Part shown: positions 10,321-19,693 of the stretch, piece after piece
Numbering within the stretch: position 1 is the stretch's first letter
Layout: each line of letters opens with the position of its first letter
Assembly (NCBI RefSeq): GCF_002796605.1
Contig: NZ_CP024923.1
Coordinates: 992,001-1,056,000 of the forward strand
DNA length: 64,000 bases
Reading direction: 5' to 3'
DNA from: Sphingomonas psychrotolerans
GTDB lineage: Bacteria > Pseudomonadota > Alphaproteobacteria > Sphingomonadales > Sphingomonadaceae
Program-made: the position numbers and the translations under genes
Notes under the pieces: generated by a model
The model's database searches: none
What the model was told of the DNA's origin: nothing
The model's input: the letters and a program-made list of their open reading frames with translations, nothing else

Positions 10321-11897
10321 GCGGCGTGCCCATCCTCACCATCATGCTCGTCATCCCCGCCGTGGCGGCGGTGGCGTGCCTGTTCACCAATGCGCAGACC
10401 GCGCGCTGGATCGCGCTTGTCGCGACGCTGGTGGACTTCGTCCTCGGCATCGTGCTGTGGGCGAACTTCCAGATTGGACCGGACGCGCCGCAATGGCAGT
10501 TCGTCGAATATTCGGCCTTGTTCGGCAAGCCTGACGGCGTCAGCTTCGCCTGGGCGCTGGGCATCGACGGCTATGCATTGATGCTGATCATGCTGTCGGT
10601 GTTCCTGATGCCGATCTGCATCGGTGCCAGCTGGAAGGCGATCGAGAACCGCGTGCCCGAATATATGGCCGCGATGCTCGCCACCGAATTGCTGATGATC
10701 GGCACCTTCGCGGCACAGGATCTGTTCCTGTTCTACATCTTCTTCGAAGGCGGGCTGATCCCGATGTTCCTGATCATCGGGATCTGGGGCGGGGCCAATC
10801 GCATCTACGCATCGTACAAGTTCTTCCTGTACACGCTGCTGGGCAGCCTCGTGATGCTGATCGCGATGCTCTACATGGCGATGGACGCGGGCACCTCGAG
10901 CATCCCGGCACTGATGGCGCATGATTTCCCGGCACAGGTGCAGACCTGGTTGTGGCTCGCTTTCTTCGCCTCGTTCGCGGTCAAGATGCCGATGTGGCCG
11001 GTCCACACCTGGCTTCCCGACGCGCACGTCCAGGCGCCGACCGCGGGGTCGGTGATCCTCGCCGGCGTTCTGCTCAAGCTCGGCGGCTACGGCTTCCTGC
11101 GCTTCTCGCTGCCGATGTTCCCCGAAGCATCGGCGCAGCTGATGTGGCTGGTGTTCGCATTGTCGTGCGTTGCGGTGGTCTACACCTCGCTGGTCGCACT
11201 CGTGCAGAGCGACATGAAGAAGCTGATCGCTTATTCGTCGGTCGCACACATGGCGATCGTGACGATGGGGCTGTTCGCGTTCAACGCGCAGGGCATCGAC
11301 GGCGCGATGATGGTCATGCTCGGCCACGGACTCGTCTCGGGGGCGCTCTTCCTCTGCGTCGGCGTGATCTATGACCGGCTGCATACCCGCGAGATCGACC
11401 GCTATGGCGGCCTCGCGATCAACATGCCGCGTTATGCGACCTTGTTCCTGCTGTTCACCATGGCTTCGGTGGGCCTGCCGGGGACGAGCAACTTCGTCGG
11501 CGAGTTCCTCGGGCTGGCGGGCGTGTACAAGGTCTCGACCTTGACCGCGCTGATCGGCACCACCGGTATCATCCTCGGCGCCGCGTACATGCTCTGGCTG
11601 TTCCGCCGCGTCGTCTGGGGCGATCTGACCAAGGACGATGTCCGCGCGATGCCCGATCTCTCGCTGCGCGAGATTGCGTTGCTCGGGCCGATTGCTGCCG
11701 CAGTGCTGTGGATGGGCGTGTACCCTGAGAGCTTCCTCGCGCCGATGCGTGCCGATACCGCACGCCTCGTCGAGCGGCTGTCGCGCGCGGCACCCGCCGG
11801 CGATTCGCAGCCCACTCCTGGTAACCCCGCCGCGGCACCGGCGCATGGCGAAGGCCATGAAGCGGCTGCTGCTCCTGCGCATGGGGGTGCGCACTGA
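10317..11897 (+). CDS. nuoM: NADH-quinone oxidoreductase subunit M
   Basis: NuoM is the middle antiporter-like subunit of the membrane arm. Typical segments are [20 protein letters not shown] near residue 140 (with the key glutamate), [20 protein letters not shown] near 220 and [17 protein letters not shown] near 302. The 526 residues end in an unusual alanine-, proline- and histidine-rich tail of about 30 residues (from about residue 497) that probably lies outside the membrane. The ATG overlaps the nuoL stop by four bases and the stop overlaps nuoN by one. Confidence 0.97.
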   Translation: MSGVPILTIMLVIPAVAAVACLFTNAQTARWIALVATLVDFVLGIVLWANFQIGPDAPQWQFVEYSALFGKPDGVSFAWALGIDGYALMLIMLSVFLMPICIGASWKAIENRVPEYMAAMLATELLMIGTFAAQDLFLFYIFFEGGLIPMFLIIGIWGGANRIYASYKFFLYTLLGSLVMLIAMLYMAMDAGTSSIPALMAHDFPAQVQTWLWLAFFASFAVKMPMWPVHTWLPDAHVQAPTAGSVILAGVLLKLGGYGFLRFSLPMFPEASAQLMWLVFALSCVAVVYTSLVALVQSDMKKLIAYSSVAHMAIVTMGLFAFNAQGIDGAMMVMLGHGLVSGALFLCVGVIYDRLHTREIDRYGGLAINMPRYATLFLLFTMASVGLPGTSNFVGEFLGLAGVYKVSTLTALIGTTGIILGAAYMLWLFRRVVWGDLTKDDVRAMPDLSLREIALLGPIAAAVLWMGVYPESFLAPMRADTARLVERLSRAAPAGDSQPTPGNPAAAPAHGEGHEAAAAPAHGGAH

Positions 11898-13342
11898 TGG
11901 ATTATTCGACGCAATTGCTGATGAGCCTGCCCGAACTGGTGCTGGCGGTCGGCGCGATCGTGCTGATGCTCGTCGCTGCATGGGGTGGCCAAGCTTCGAC
12001 CAGATTGGTCAGCTGGACTTCGGTCGCCGTGCTGATCGGCGCGGGCATCGCGCTGGCAGGCCCGGCATCGGCCGGCGGCGAGGCGTTCGGCGGACTCTAC
12101 CGCGCCGACATGTTCGCAGCGTTCGCCAAGGTGTTGATCTTCGCCGCCGCGGCGGTCTCGATCATCATCGCGCCGCGCTTCTTCCAGCGCACGTCGGGTG
12201 ACGATCTGCGCCCTGAATATCCGGTGCTGATCCTGCTCTCGACTGCGGGCATGGGGATGATGGTCTCCGCCGGCGATCTGCTGACGCTCTATGTCGGGCT
12301 CGAGCTGCAGAGCCTCTCGGCCTATGTGCTCGCGAGCTTCATGCGCCGCGACACGCGCTCGGCCGAAGCGGGGCTGAAGTATTTCGTACTCGGCGCGTTG
12401 GCATCGGGCATCCTGCTCTACGGCATCAGCCTGGTGTACGGCTTCTCGGGCACGACGTTGTTCGACGGTATCGCCATGGCCTATAGCGGCGAGCGCTCGA
12501 TCGGGCTGCTGTTCGGGCTGGTGTTCGTGTTCGCCGGTCTCGCTTTCAAGATGAGCGCAGTGCCGTTCCACATGTGGACGCCCGACGTCTATGAAGGCGC
12601 GCCGACCCCGGTGACTGCCTTCTTCGCCTCGGCGCCCAAAGTCGCGGCGATCGCACTGGCGGTGCGGGTCGCCGTCGAAGCGATGGGTCCGGCGCTGCAC
12701 GATTGGCGTCAGATCGTGATCTTCGCGGCGCTCGCCTCGATCCTGCTCGGCGCTGTCGCGGCGATCGGGCAGAGCAATATCAAGCGGCTGCTGGCTTATT
12801 CGTCGATCAACAATGTCGGCTTTGCGCTGGTCGGTCTGGCGGCGGGCACCGAGCGCGGCGTGGCCGGCGTGCTTGTCTATATGACGATCTACGTCGTGAT
12901 GACGCTCGGCTCGTTCCTCGTCGTGCTGCAGATGCGCGGCCCCGATGGCGAGCCGGTGGAGAGCATCGCCAGCCTGTCAGGCATGTCGCGGACGCGGCCG
13001 GGGCTCGCGCTGGCGCTGGCGATTTTCATGTTCAGCCTCGCGGGCATTCCGCCGCTGTTCGGCTTCTATGCCAAGTTCGCGGTGTTCGAGGCGGCGGTCG
13101 CGGCAGGGCTGTTCCCGCTGGCGGTGGTCGGCATCGCGGCTTCGACGATCGGGGCCTATTATTACCTCAAGATCGTCAAAACGATGTATTTCGACGATCC
13201 GGCGCCAACGTTCGAGGGACGCACCGATCCGGTCGAGGGCGGGTTGATCGTGCTCTCCGCGCTGTTCGTGTCGCCGCTCGGCTATGCGCTGATCCCGGTG
13301 CTCGGCGCGTGGACGACGCTCGCGGCAAAGGCGCTGTTCTGA
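11897..13342 (+). CDS. nuoN: NADH-quinone oxidoreductase subunit N
   Basis: The third antiporter-like subunit. Recognisable parts are LYVGLELQSLSAYVLASF near residue 130, KMSAVPFHMWTPDVYEGAP near 218 with the conserved lysine, and IKRLLAYSSINNVGFALVG near 295. The 481-residue length is normal. It closes the nuo operon proper; birA and coaX follow in the same direction without a terminator-like hairpin that I can see. Confidence 0.97.
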   Translation: MDYSTQLLMSLPELVLAVGAIVLMLVAAWGGQASTRLVSWTSVAVLIGAGIALAGPASAGGEAFGGLYRADMFAAFAKVLIFAAAAVSIIIAPRFFQRTSGDDLRPEYPVLILLSTAGMGMMVSAGDLLTLYVGLELQSLSAYVLASFMRRDTRSAEAGLKYFVLGALASGILLYGISLVYGFSGTTLFDGIAMAYSGERSIGLLFGLVFVFAGLAFKMSAVPFHMWTPDVYEGAPTPVTAFFASAPKVAAIALAVRVAVEAMGPALHDWRQIVIFAALASILLGAVAAIGQSNIKRLLAYSSINNVGFALVGLAAGTERGVAGVLVYMTIYVVMTLGSFLVVLQMRGPDGEPVESIASLSGMSRTRPGLALALAIFMFSLAGIPPLFGFYAKFAVFEAAVAAGLFPLAVVGIAASTIGAYYYLKIVKTMYFDDPAPTFEGRTDPVEGGLIVLSALFVSPLGYALIPVLGAWTTLAAKALF

Positions 13343-14046
13343 GCCACGTCCTCCGGACCGTCGCCGAGACGGGCTCGACCAATGCCGACATGCTGGAGCT
13401 CGCACGCAGCGGCGCGGCCGAAGGGTTGTGGCTTCGCGCCGAGCGACAGACCGGGGGCAGGGGGCGACAGGGCAGGGCCTGGGCCTCGCCCGAGGGGAAT
13501 CTCTTCGTCTCGACTGTGGTGCGGGTTCGGCCCGGCGAGCCGCCCGCGGCCACGCTGGCGCTGGTGGCGGCCGTAGCGCTTGAGGAAACGGTATCCACTT
13601 TTCTTCGCCTGGGTGGCGTGGTTATCAAATGGCCGAACGATCTGCTGCTCGACGGAGCCAAGCTCTCCGGCATCCTGCTGGAGCGCGCCGATGACGCGGT
13701 GGTGATCGGCTTCGGCGTCAATCTCGCGCATTACCCCACCGACCTTGATCGGCCCGCCACCAGCCTCGCCGCGCATGGCGCCGCCCCCGATCCCGGCATC
13801 TTCGCCGAAACGCTTGCCGAGAGCTTCGCGCGCTGGCTGTCACGCTGGCGTGACGGGATCGCACCGGTCCGTGATCGCTGGCTGGCGCGGGCGCATCCGA
13901 TCGATACCGCGCTGACCGCTCGCCTCGCCGACGGAAGCGCGGTCGACGGGCTGTTTGGCGGACTCGACGCGCAGGGCGCGCTCATCCTGCGCTTGGCCGA
14001 CGGCACCACCCGTGTCATTCACGCGGGCGACGTGTTCCTGCTCTGA
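13309..14046 (+). CDS. birA: biotin--[acetyl-CoA-carboxylase] ligase
   Basis: Attaches biotin to the carrier domain of acetyl-CoA carboxylase by way of biotinoyl-AMP. The catalytic domain begins with [10 protein letters not shown], followed by the biotin/ATP loop [16 protein letters not shown] (GRGR motif), [19 protein letters not shown] with the substrate-binding lysine, and GFGVNL. There is no N-terminal DNA-binding domain, so unlike E. coli BirA it cannot repress biotin genes directly. The start is uncertain: the STN motif precedes the first ATG (13390), so translation must begin upstream, at GTG 13309 (overlapping nuoN by 34 bases) or at a CTG at 13339 that has AAAGG before it. A small C-terminal SH3-like domain follows. 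Confidence 0.9.
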   Translation: MDDARGKGAVLSHVLRTVAETGSTNADMLELARSGAAEGLWLRAERQTGGRGRQGRAWASPEGNLFVSTVVRVRPGEPPAATLALVAAVALEETVSTFLRLGGVVIKWPNDLLLDGAKLSGILLERADDAVVIGFGVNLAHYPTDLDRPATSLAAHGAAPDPGIFAETLAESFARWLSRWRDGIAPVRDRWLARAHPIDTALTARLADGSAVDGLFGGLDAQGALILRLADGTTRVIHAGDVFLL

Positions 14047-14057
14047 AGGGAAGCCAG

Positions 14058-14840
14058 ATGCTGCTCGCCGTGGATGCCGGCAACACCAATGTCGTTTTCG
14101 CCCTCGTCGAGGATGGCGAGATCCGCGCGCGCTGGCGGATCGCCACCGATCCGCGGCGGACGGCCGACGAATATGCGGTGTGGCTGAGCCAATTGCTCAG
14201 CCTCGAGGGCTATGACCGCTCGGCAGTGACCGCAGTGATCGTCGGCACCGTCGTGCCCCGTGCGCTCCACAACCTCCAGGTGCTCGCCGGCAAATATTTC
14301 AAGGCCGAGGCGGTGATCGCCGGGCAGGGCGGGGCCGAATGGGGCTTTCAGCTCGACGTCGAGGAGCCAGGCAGCCTCGGCGCCGACCGCGCGCTCAACA
14401 TGATCGCAGCGCATGCCCGGCACGAAGGCGATCTGATCGTCATCGATTTCGGCACCGCGACCACGTTCGAGCTGGTCGATTATAGCGGCGCCTACAAAGG
14501 CGGAATCATCGCGCCGGGAATCAATCTGTCGCTCGACGCATTGGTTACCGCCGCGGCCAAGCTTCCTCGCATCGCCATCTCGGCGCCCGAGAGTGGCAGC
14601 GTGATCGGGCGCAATACGGTCGACCAGATGCACATCGGCATCTATTGGGGCTATATCGCGATGATCGAGGGTCTCGTCGCCCGGCTCAAGGCCGAGGTCG
14701 GACGCCCGCTCAAGGTCATCGCCACCGGCGGACTGGCGGTGCTATTCGAAAAGCACACGACGGTCTTCGATACGATTGAACCCGACCTCACCATCCAGGG
14801 GTTGGCCATGCTGTGGCAACGCAGCCAGCAAGGAAATTAA
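14058..14840 (+). CDS. coaX: type III pantothenate kinase
   Basis: Phosphorylates pantothenate in the first step of coenzyme A synthesis. The N-terminal phosphate-binding motif [15 protein letters not shown] of the ASKHA fold is at residues 2-16, the [11 protein letters not shown] segment near residue 108 and [13 protein letters not shown] (second phosphate motif) near 130, with [15 protein letters not shown] after it. The 260-residue length fits the family. It is 11 bases behind birA and directly abuts rnj, in the birA-coaX-rnj order common in alphaproteobacteria. Confidence 0.95.
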   Translation: MLLAVDAGNTNVVFALVEDGEIRARWRIATDPRRTADEYAVWLSQLLSLEGYDRSAVTAVIVGTVVPRALHNLQVLAGKYFKAEAVIAGQGGAEWGFQLDVEEPGSLGADRALNMIAAHARHEGDLIVIDFGTATTFELVDYSGAYKGGIIAPGINLSLDALVTAAAKLPRIAISAPESGSVIGRNTVDQMHIGIYWGYIAMIEGLVARLKAEVGRPLKVIATGGLAVLFEKHTTVFDTIEPDLTIQGLAMLWQRSQQGN

Positions 14841-16475
14841 GTGACTCCAGGCAACGAACTCCTCTTCCTCGCGCTTGGCGGCTCGGGCGAGATCGGCATG
14901 AACGTCAATCTCTATGGCACCCAGGGCAAGTGGCTGATGGTCGATTGCGGCATCACCTTCGGGGACGCCAATTATCCCGGGGTCGACGTGATCCTGCCCG
15001 ACCTCCAGTTCATCGAGGAGCGGCTCGACGATCTGCTCGGCATCGTGCTGACGCACGGCCATGAGGACCATATCGGTGCGCTGCCCTATTTCGCGGCCGA
15101 CCTCGGCGTGCCGCTGTACGCGACTCCGTTCACTGCGGGCCTGATCTACGGCAAGCTCGAAGAAGAGGGCATCACCGACAAGGTCGAGCTCAACATCGTC
15201 AAGGAGGATGGCCCGTTCACTGTCGGGCCGTTCACGATGACCTATACCCCGCTCGCCCACTCGATCCCAGAGGGCAATGCGATCCTGATCGAGACGCCCT
15301 ATGGCAAGGTGTTCCACACCGGCGACTGGAAGCTCGACGAATCGCCTGCCTTGGGCGGCGCCTCGACCGCGGCGGAGCTGACCGCGATCGGCGATCAGGG
15401 CGTGCTCGCGCTCGTGTGCGACTCGACCAACGTGTTCAACCCCGAGGCATCGGGCTCGGAGATCGACGTTCGCAAGGGGCTCGACGAAGTCGTCGCGGCG
15501 ATCAAGGGCCGGGTGCTGGTCACCACTTTTGCCTCGAACGCGGCGCGGCTCCAGACTTTGGGCGAAGTCGCCGAGGACACCGGGCGCCAGCTCTGCGTCG
15601 CGGGTCGTTCGCTCGACCGGATCATCCGGGTGGCCAAGGCGACCGGCTATCTGCGCGACTTCCCCGAGACGATCGACTTCGACACCGCGATGCGGCTGCC
15701 GCCCAATCAAGTGATGATCGTCGCGACCGGTGGGCAGGGCGAGCCGCGCGCCGCGCTCAACCGCATCGCCGAGGACACCCACACGCTGAAGCTCCATGCC
15801 GGCGACACCGTGGTTTTCTCGTCGCGGCAGATCCCGGGCAACGAGATCGCGATCGGCAAGATCATGAACACGCTGGCCGGCAAGGGCGTAGAGATCATCA
15901 CCGACCGGCAGGCATTCGTTCACGTGTCGGGCCATCCGGGGCGTCCCGAGCTGGCCGAGATGTATCGCTGGATCCGGCCCGAGATCATCCTGCCGGTGCA
16001 TGGCGAAGTACGGCACATGCACGAGCAGGCTCGCTTCGCGAAGGAACAGGGGATCCGCCAAGCGATCACCCAGGTCAACGGGGACATCTGGCGGCTCGCA
16101 CCGGGCAAGCCTCGGCAGGTCGGCCAGGCGCATGCCGGTCGGCTGGTGCTCGACGGCGACGTGATCCTTCCTGCCGACGGCACGACGATCAACGAGCGGC
16201 GGCGGATCGCGCTTTACGGGCAGATATCGGTCGCGGTCGCCATCCAGGGTGGGCGGCTCAAGGGAGCGCCGCAGATCCGGGTGCAGGGCGTGCCGGTCGA
16301 GGAGGATCGCGACGCGTTCCTCGAAGATGCTGCCGGGGCCGCGGCGGAAGCCGTGAAGAAGGACGGCCGCGACGTGGAGAAATTGCGCGAGAGCCTGCGC
16401 CTCGCGGTGCGGCGCGCGGCGGTGCGGTTCACCGGCAAGAAGCCCGTGGTTGACGTGCTGATCGTGGAGCTCTGA
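14841..16475 (+). CDS. rnj: ribonuclease J
   Basis: A metallo-beta-lactamase/beta-CASP ribonuclease with endo- and 5'-3' exonuclease activity, involved in mRNA decay and rRNA maturation. The metal-binding motif THGHEDHIGALPYF is at about residues 71-84, HTGDWKLDES (H..D) near 158, and the beta-CASP motifs DSTNV, TTFASNAARLQ and FVHVSGHPGRPEL (about 352) follow, with PVHGEVRHM after. The 544 residues are typical of RNase J. The start is a GTG that abuts the coaX stop, preceded by AGGAAA. It is co-transcribed with coaX. Confidence 0.95.
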   Translation: MTPGNELLFLALGGSGEIGMNVNLYGTQGKWLMVDCGITFGDANYPGVDVILPDLQFIEERLDDLLGIVLTHGHEDHIGALPYFAADLGVPLYATPFTAGLIYGKLEEEGITDKVELNIVKEDGPFTVGPFTMTYTPLAHSIPEGNAILIETPYGKVFHTGDWKLDESPALGGASTAAELTAIGDQGVLALVCDSTNVFNPEASGSEIDVRKGLDEVVAAIKGRVLVTTFASNAARLQTLGEVAEDTGRQLCVAGRSLDRIIRVAKATGYLRDFPETIDFDTAMRLPPNQVMIVATGGQGEPRAALNRIAEDTHTLKLHAGDTVVFSSRQIPGNEIAIGKIMNTLAGKGVEIITDRQAFVHVSGHPGRPELAEMYRWIRPEIILPVHGEVRHMHEQARFAKEQGIRQAITQVNGDIWRLAPGKPRQVGQAHAGRLVLDGDVILPADGTTINERRRIALYGQISVAVAIQGGRLKGAPQIRVQGVPVEEDRDAFLEDAAGAAAEAVKKDGRDVEKLRESLRLAVRRAAVRFTGKKPVVDVLIVEL

Positions 16476-16479
16476 GGCC

Positions 16480-16743
16480 ATGCGCTGGCAGTCGATGCTC
16501 GCGATCTACATCCTGTTCTGGGCGTTCTCGGTGTTCCTCGTGCTGCCCTTCGGAGTTCGTACCGCGCACGAGGCGGGGGCCGAATTGGTCCCCGGCCAGG
16601 CCGAAAGCGCGCCGCATGGATTCAACCCGGGCAAAATCGCACTCCGCACGACGATCGTTGCGACCGTGTTGTTCGTGCTGTTCTATCTCAATTACGTCAA
16701 TGGCTGGGTGACGGCGGAGATGCTCGACTGGGTCCACCGGTAG
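16480..16743 (+). CDS. DUF1467 family membrane protein
   Basis: An 87-residue protein with two hydrophobic helices (about residues 5-22 and 55-72). The conserved FSVFLVLPFGVRTAHEAGAE segment is characteristic of the DUF1467 family of alphaproteobacteria, whose function is not known. It starts four bases after rnj and probably shares its transcript. Confidence 0.85.
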   Translation: MRWQSMLAIYILFWAFSVFLVLPFGVRTAHEAGAELVPGQAESAPHGFNPGKIALRTTIVATVLFVLFYLNYVNGWVTAEMLDWVHR

Positions 16744-16897
16744 GAAATCGCGCGCGCAATTTCACGGTTTGCGCGGTGAGCGGCAATGATGTTGCTTGAG
16801 CCAGCAGGATTTTGTCGAGAGCGCCAAGATCGATTCAACGCCGTCAAGGAGCCGATAGCCAAGCTGGCGCAGCAAATCTTACATTGGAAGACTCCAC

Positions 16898-16977
16898 CGT
16901 CATCCCAGCGTTAGCCGGGTCTCGCGCAACGGGTCGTTCGCCGGCGGCTTGAGATCCCGGCGTTCGCCGGGATGACG
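16898..16977. repeat. paired inverted repeat (REP-like) in convergent gap
   Basis: The 240-base space between DUF1467 and the coiled-coil gene (16744-16983) contains no gene. Its end holds a copy of the local repeat: CGTCATCCCAGCGTTAGCCG on one side and GATCCCGGCGTTCGCCGGGA plus TGACG on the other. The left hairpin is less perfect than in the other copies. It lies between two genes that point toward each other, where it can serve as a bidirectional terminator. Confidence 0.8.
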
Positions 16978-16983
16978 GCGTTG

Positions 16984-19275
16984 TCAGGTGCGCAGGCGCT
17001 CGATCGCCTGGGCGAGCGCGACATAGAGCTTACCCATGTCCGACGAGAGTAGGGTGACGCCGAGCGTCGAGCCGTCGCGCAGCGCGAGGATGTGGCGCAG
17101 CATCGCTTCGAAATCGTGGATATAGCGATTGACGTGCTCGTGGAACGCCGGGTCGGTGTCGTAGAGCCGCGCGATTTCGCGGGTGTCGCCCGGATCGAGC
17201 AGACGGACCGCGCGGCGGGTGAAGACGCCGCGATCGCCCTTGAGATAGGCCGCCCAGGCGCTGTCGGTGACTTCGGCCGAGAAGGCCTTGGCGATGTCGA
17301 TCGAAGCCGAGTTGAGCGCCTCGATCAGCAAGGTGGTGCGCCGTGCGAAATTGTCGCTGTCGGCGCGTTCGCGATCGACGCGTTCCTCCTCGATCCGTGC
17401 CTCGAGCCGCGACGTCGTGTCGGCGAGCGCGAGCATCTGCTGGGTAAGCCGTTCGGACGCACGCGCCGCCGCGGTGACGGCCGCCTCGGTGGTGTCGGCC
17501 AGCTCGACCATCTGGCGGCGGACACTGCTGTCAACCGCACGCTTGAGTGCAGTGCCGCTGGCCTCCTCGAGCGCTGCCGCGGCACCGGGCACGATCGTGG
17601 CGAGCGCCTCGCGGGCATGCGCGGCGGCGGCGCTGGCGGTCTCGCGCACGCTGATCAGCGCATCGACCAGCTGCGGAGCCGCGGTTTCGGCGAAGCGGCG
17701 GGTGGTCTCGATCGTGTCGTCGACGATTCCACCGAGCGAAGCGGCCTGCGCGCTGCCGGACGCGAGCGTATCGAGCAACGAGGCCTGGGTCTTGGCGAGG
17801 GTGTCGCGCTGCTGCGAGACGACGTCGGCGATCGCCTCGATCGCGTCATGGGTGCTCTCGGCGGCGGTAACCAAGGCGAGCAGTTCGGGCTTGGCACCCG
17901 AGACGATCTTGCGGCTCGCGACGATTCGCGAGTCGAGGCGGGTGAGCGCCTCTGGCAAGGTCTCGTCGATCTCACGGGCGGAGGCGTCGAGCGCGGTGAG
18001 CAAGTCTTCCGACGTGCCGATGACCTTCCGCGCGAGCTGATCGCCGGTGCGCAACGCCTCCGACATCGCGTCGGTCGAGCCCTGCAATGCGCTGATCGAG
18101 GCGGCGAGCGACTGGGTGCGATCGGTGCCGGCGGCATGGAGCACCTGAAGTTCGCGGTCGAGCCGGTCGACGCCTGCCGAGAGCCCGGCGAACAGCGTGT
18201 CGCCGCGGCCCTGCTCTTGCGCGAGGCGTTCGCCGACGCGGCCGATCGCTTCTTCGATCGTCGCCATGCGCTCGCCGAGCGCCTCGGCGCTGTCGCGTCC
18301 GGCGCGATCCAGCGCGGCCTGATTGGCGCTGAGCATCGCGAGGATCGCCTCGCCCTGGGTAGCGATGCCCTTGCGCGCCTCGTCGACCGCGCCGGCGGCG
18401 CGATCGAGCACTGCGTCGACCGCGACCGACATCTGCTCGGTGACCTGCTCGAGTCGGACGCTGGCGGTTTCGCTGGTGGCTTCCATGCGCGAGATGTGCG
18501 CGGCGAGGCGCTCGGCGGCGCCGCCGGCGATCTGGTCCGCCTCGCGGCCGCGTTCGGAAAGCGCAGTGAGCTGGGTGTCGAGCGCGGCAGCGCGCTGGCT
18601 GGCGAGCAGCCCGGCGGCATCGATGCGGCCGGCGAGCCCCTGCATTTCGTCATGCGCCCTGGGCAGAGTGGTGAGGATGATCTCGAAGCGCTTCTCAGCC
18701 TGGTCCATCGCATCGCCGAAGGTGCGGATGCCGCCGTCCATCCGCTGCGCCTGACGCTCGACCATGCCGGCGGCACCCTCGATCCGCTCGGCCGCGCGTT
18801 CGCCGAGCATCGTCAGGCCGGTGGTGTGCTCGGCGAGCACGGCGTGGTTTTCGGCGACCTTCTGCGAAATCGTGGCAAGCACGCGCTCGAGCGCGGCGGC
18901 CTCGGCCCGCATCTTCCGGGCGGTGGCGCCGAAACGGCGCGCTTCGGACCGGCTGGTGCGCAATGCGACCAGATAGAGAATGCCGATCAGGGCAGGGGGG
19001 ACGCAGAGCGCCGCGATCAGCTGAATGAACGCAACCGGCTCCATGCCGCGCTCGATCGTCGGCCAGGCGAGCCAAGCCATGCCGGCGAACCACGCCGCGA
19101 CCGCGAGCGATGCGGCGGTCGGCGCGAGCCAACCGAGGCTGCGGCTCTCGTCGGTATCTTCGTCGAGACCGAGTTCCTCCAGCGGCGCCGGAAGCGCCGA
19201 CATATCGGAGAGGACGAGCTCTTCGTTGCCGTTCGACGGCACGAAGGCTGCTTGCGCTGGTTTTCCCCCATTCAT
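16984..19275 (-). CDS. long coiled-coil membrane protein of unknown function
   Basis: A 763-residue protein. After an acidic N-terminal region, two hydrophobic helices at about residues 54-72 and 82-105 anchor it in the membrane; the rest is almost entirely alpha-helical, rich in A, E, R, L, S and T, with heptad-like spacing over about 600 residues. This resembles the signalling part of chemoreceptors in composition, but the conserved chemoreceptor hairpin tip is not found, so it is not a clear MCP. The C-terminus (about 670-763) looks globular (YLKGDRGVFTRRAVRLLD, DFEAMLRHILALRDG). I chose the ATG at 19275, since upstream codons are weak. A stretched membrane-anchored structural or polarity factor is possible. 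The Hpt-like gene 19354 is divergent. Confidence 0.75.
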   Translation of the reverse strand: MNGGKPAQAAFVPSNGNEELVLSDMSALPAPLEELGLDEDTDESRSLGWLAPTAASLAVAAWFAGMAWLAWPTIERGMEPVAFIQLIAALCVPPALIGILYLVALRTSRSEARRFGATARKMRAEAAALERVLATISQKVAENHAVLAEHTTGLTMLGERAAERIEGAAGMVERQAQRMDGGIRTFGDAMDQAEKRFEIILTTLPRAHDEMQGLAGRIDAAGLLASQRAAALDTQLTALSERGREADQIAGGAAERLAAHISRMEATSETASVRLEQVTEQMSVAVDAVLDRAAGAVDEARKGIATQGEAILAMLSANQAALDRAGRDSAEALGERMATIEEAIGRVGERLAQEQGRGDTLFAGLSAGVDRLDRELQVLHAAGTDRTQSLAASISALQGSTDAMSEALRTGDQLARKVIGTSEDLLTALDASAREIDETLPEALTRLDSRIVASRKIVSGAKPELLALVTAAESTHDAIEAIADVVSQQRDTLAKTQASLLDTLASGSAQAASLGGIVDDTIETTRRFAETAAPQLVDALISVRETASAAAAHAREALATIVPGAAAALEEASGTALKRAVDSSVRRQMVELADTTEAAVTAAARASERLTQQMLALADTTSRLEARIEEERVDRERADSDNFARRTTLLIEALNSASIDIAKAFSAEVTDSAWAAYLKGDRGVFTRRAVRLLDPGDTREIARLYDTDPAFHEHVNRYIHDFEAMLRHILALRDGSTLGVTLLSSDMGKLYVALAQAIERLRT

Positions 19276-19353
19276 GGCGAATGTGTACCATGTTTGGACA
19301 AATCGCCAAACGCCGGAAACCACTGATTAACCCCGTTCGGGTAGCGCTGGGGC

Positions 19354-19647
19354 ATGGCATATGACCCGGGTGCAATCGATGCGACGCTGGCGGCGGCGGT
19401 GGGCGACGAGCCCCAGCTGATCGCCGAGCTGCGCGAATCCTTCCTCGACAGCGTGAAGCGCTGCGTCGGTGCGATGAAGTCGGCCGAGACGCCCGATGCG
19501 TGGGCGGCTGCGGCGTTGCGGCTCAAGGGGCTGGCGGCGAGCTTCGGCGCGGTGCGGCTGATGGCTCTGGCCGCGGAAGCGGTGACCGGGCCGGCGCATG
19601 ACGGCGCCGTGCTGCGGCGGCTGCACCGGGCGATCGACCGGCTTTAA
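19354..19647 (+). CDS. Hpt-like domain protein lacking the phosphorylatable histidine
   Basis: A 97-residue protein with the size and helical pattern of a histidine phosphotransfer domain. The signature helix normally reads AHxLKG followed by a small-residue stretch and GA; here it reads ALRLKGLAASFGA (about residues 51-63), so the histidine is replaced by leucine while the K, G and GA are kept. It therefore should not carry phosphate, but may still bind a response regulator or kinase. It is transcribed away from the coiled-coil membrane gene, and both may share the 78-base control region between them. Confidence 0.7.
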   Translation: MAYDPGAIDATLAAAVGDEPQLIAELRESFLDSVKRCVGAMKSAETPDAWAAAALRLKGLAASFGAVRLMALAAEAVTGPAHDGAVLRRLHRAIDRL

Positions 19648-19693
19648 CGAGGGCCGCCTGACTAAATCTTCCCCCGCTTCGCGTGGGCGGATT

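Noticed and set aside
17092..19326. A 744-residue frame opposite to the coiled-coil gene
   Set aside because: Its composition (R, G, D, A) is that of a GC-rich shadow; the opposite strand has a signal-like start, helices and heptads.
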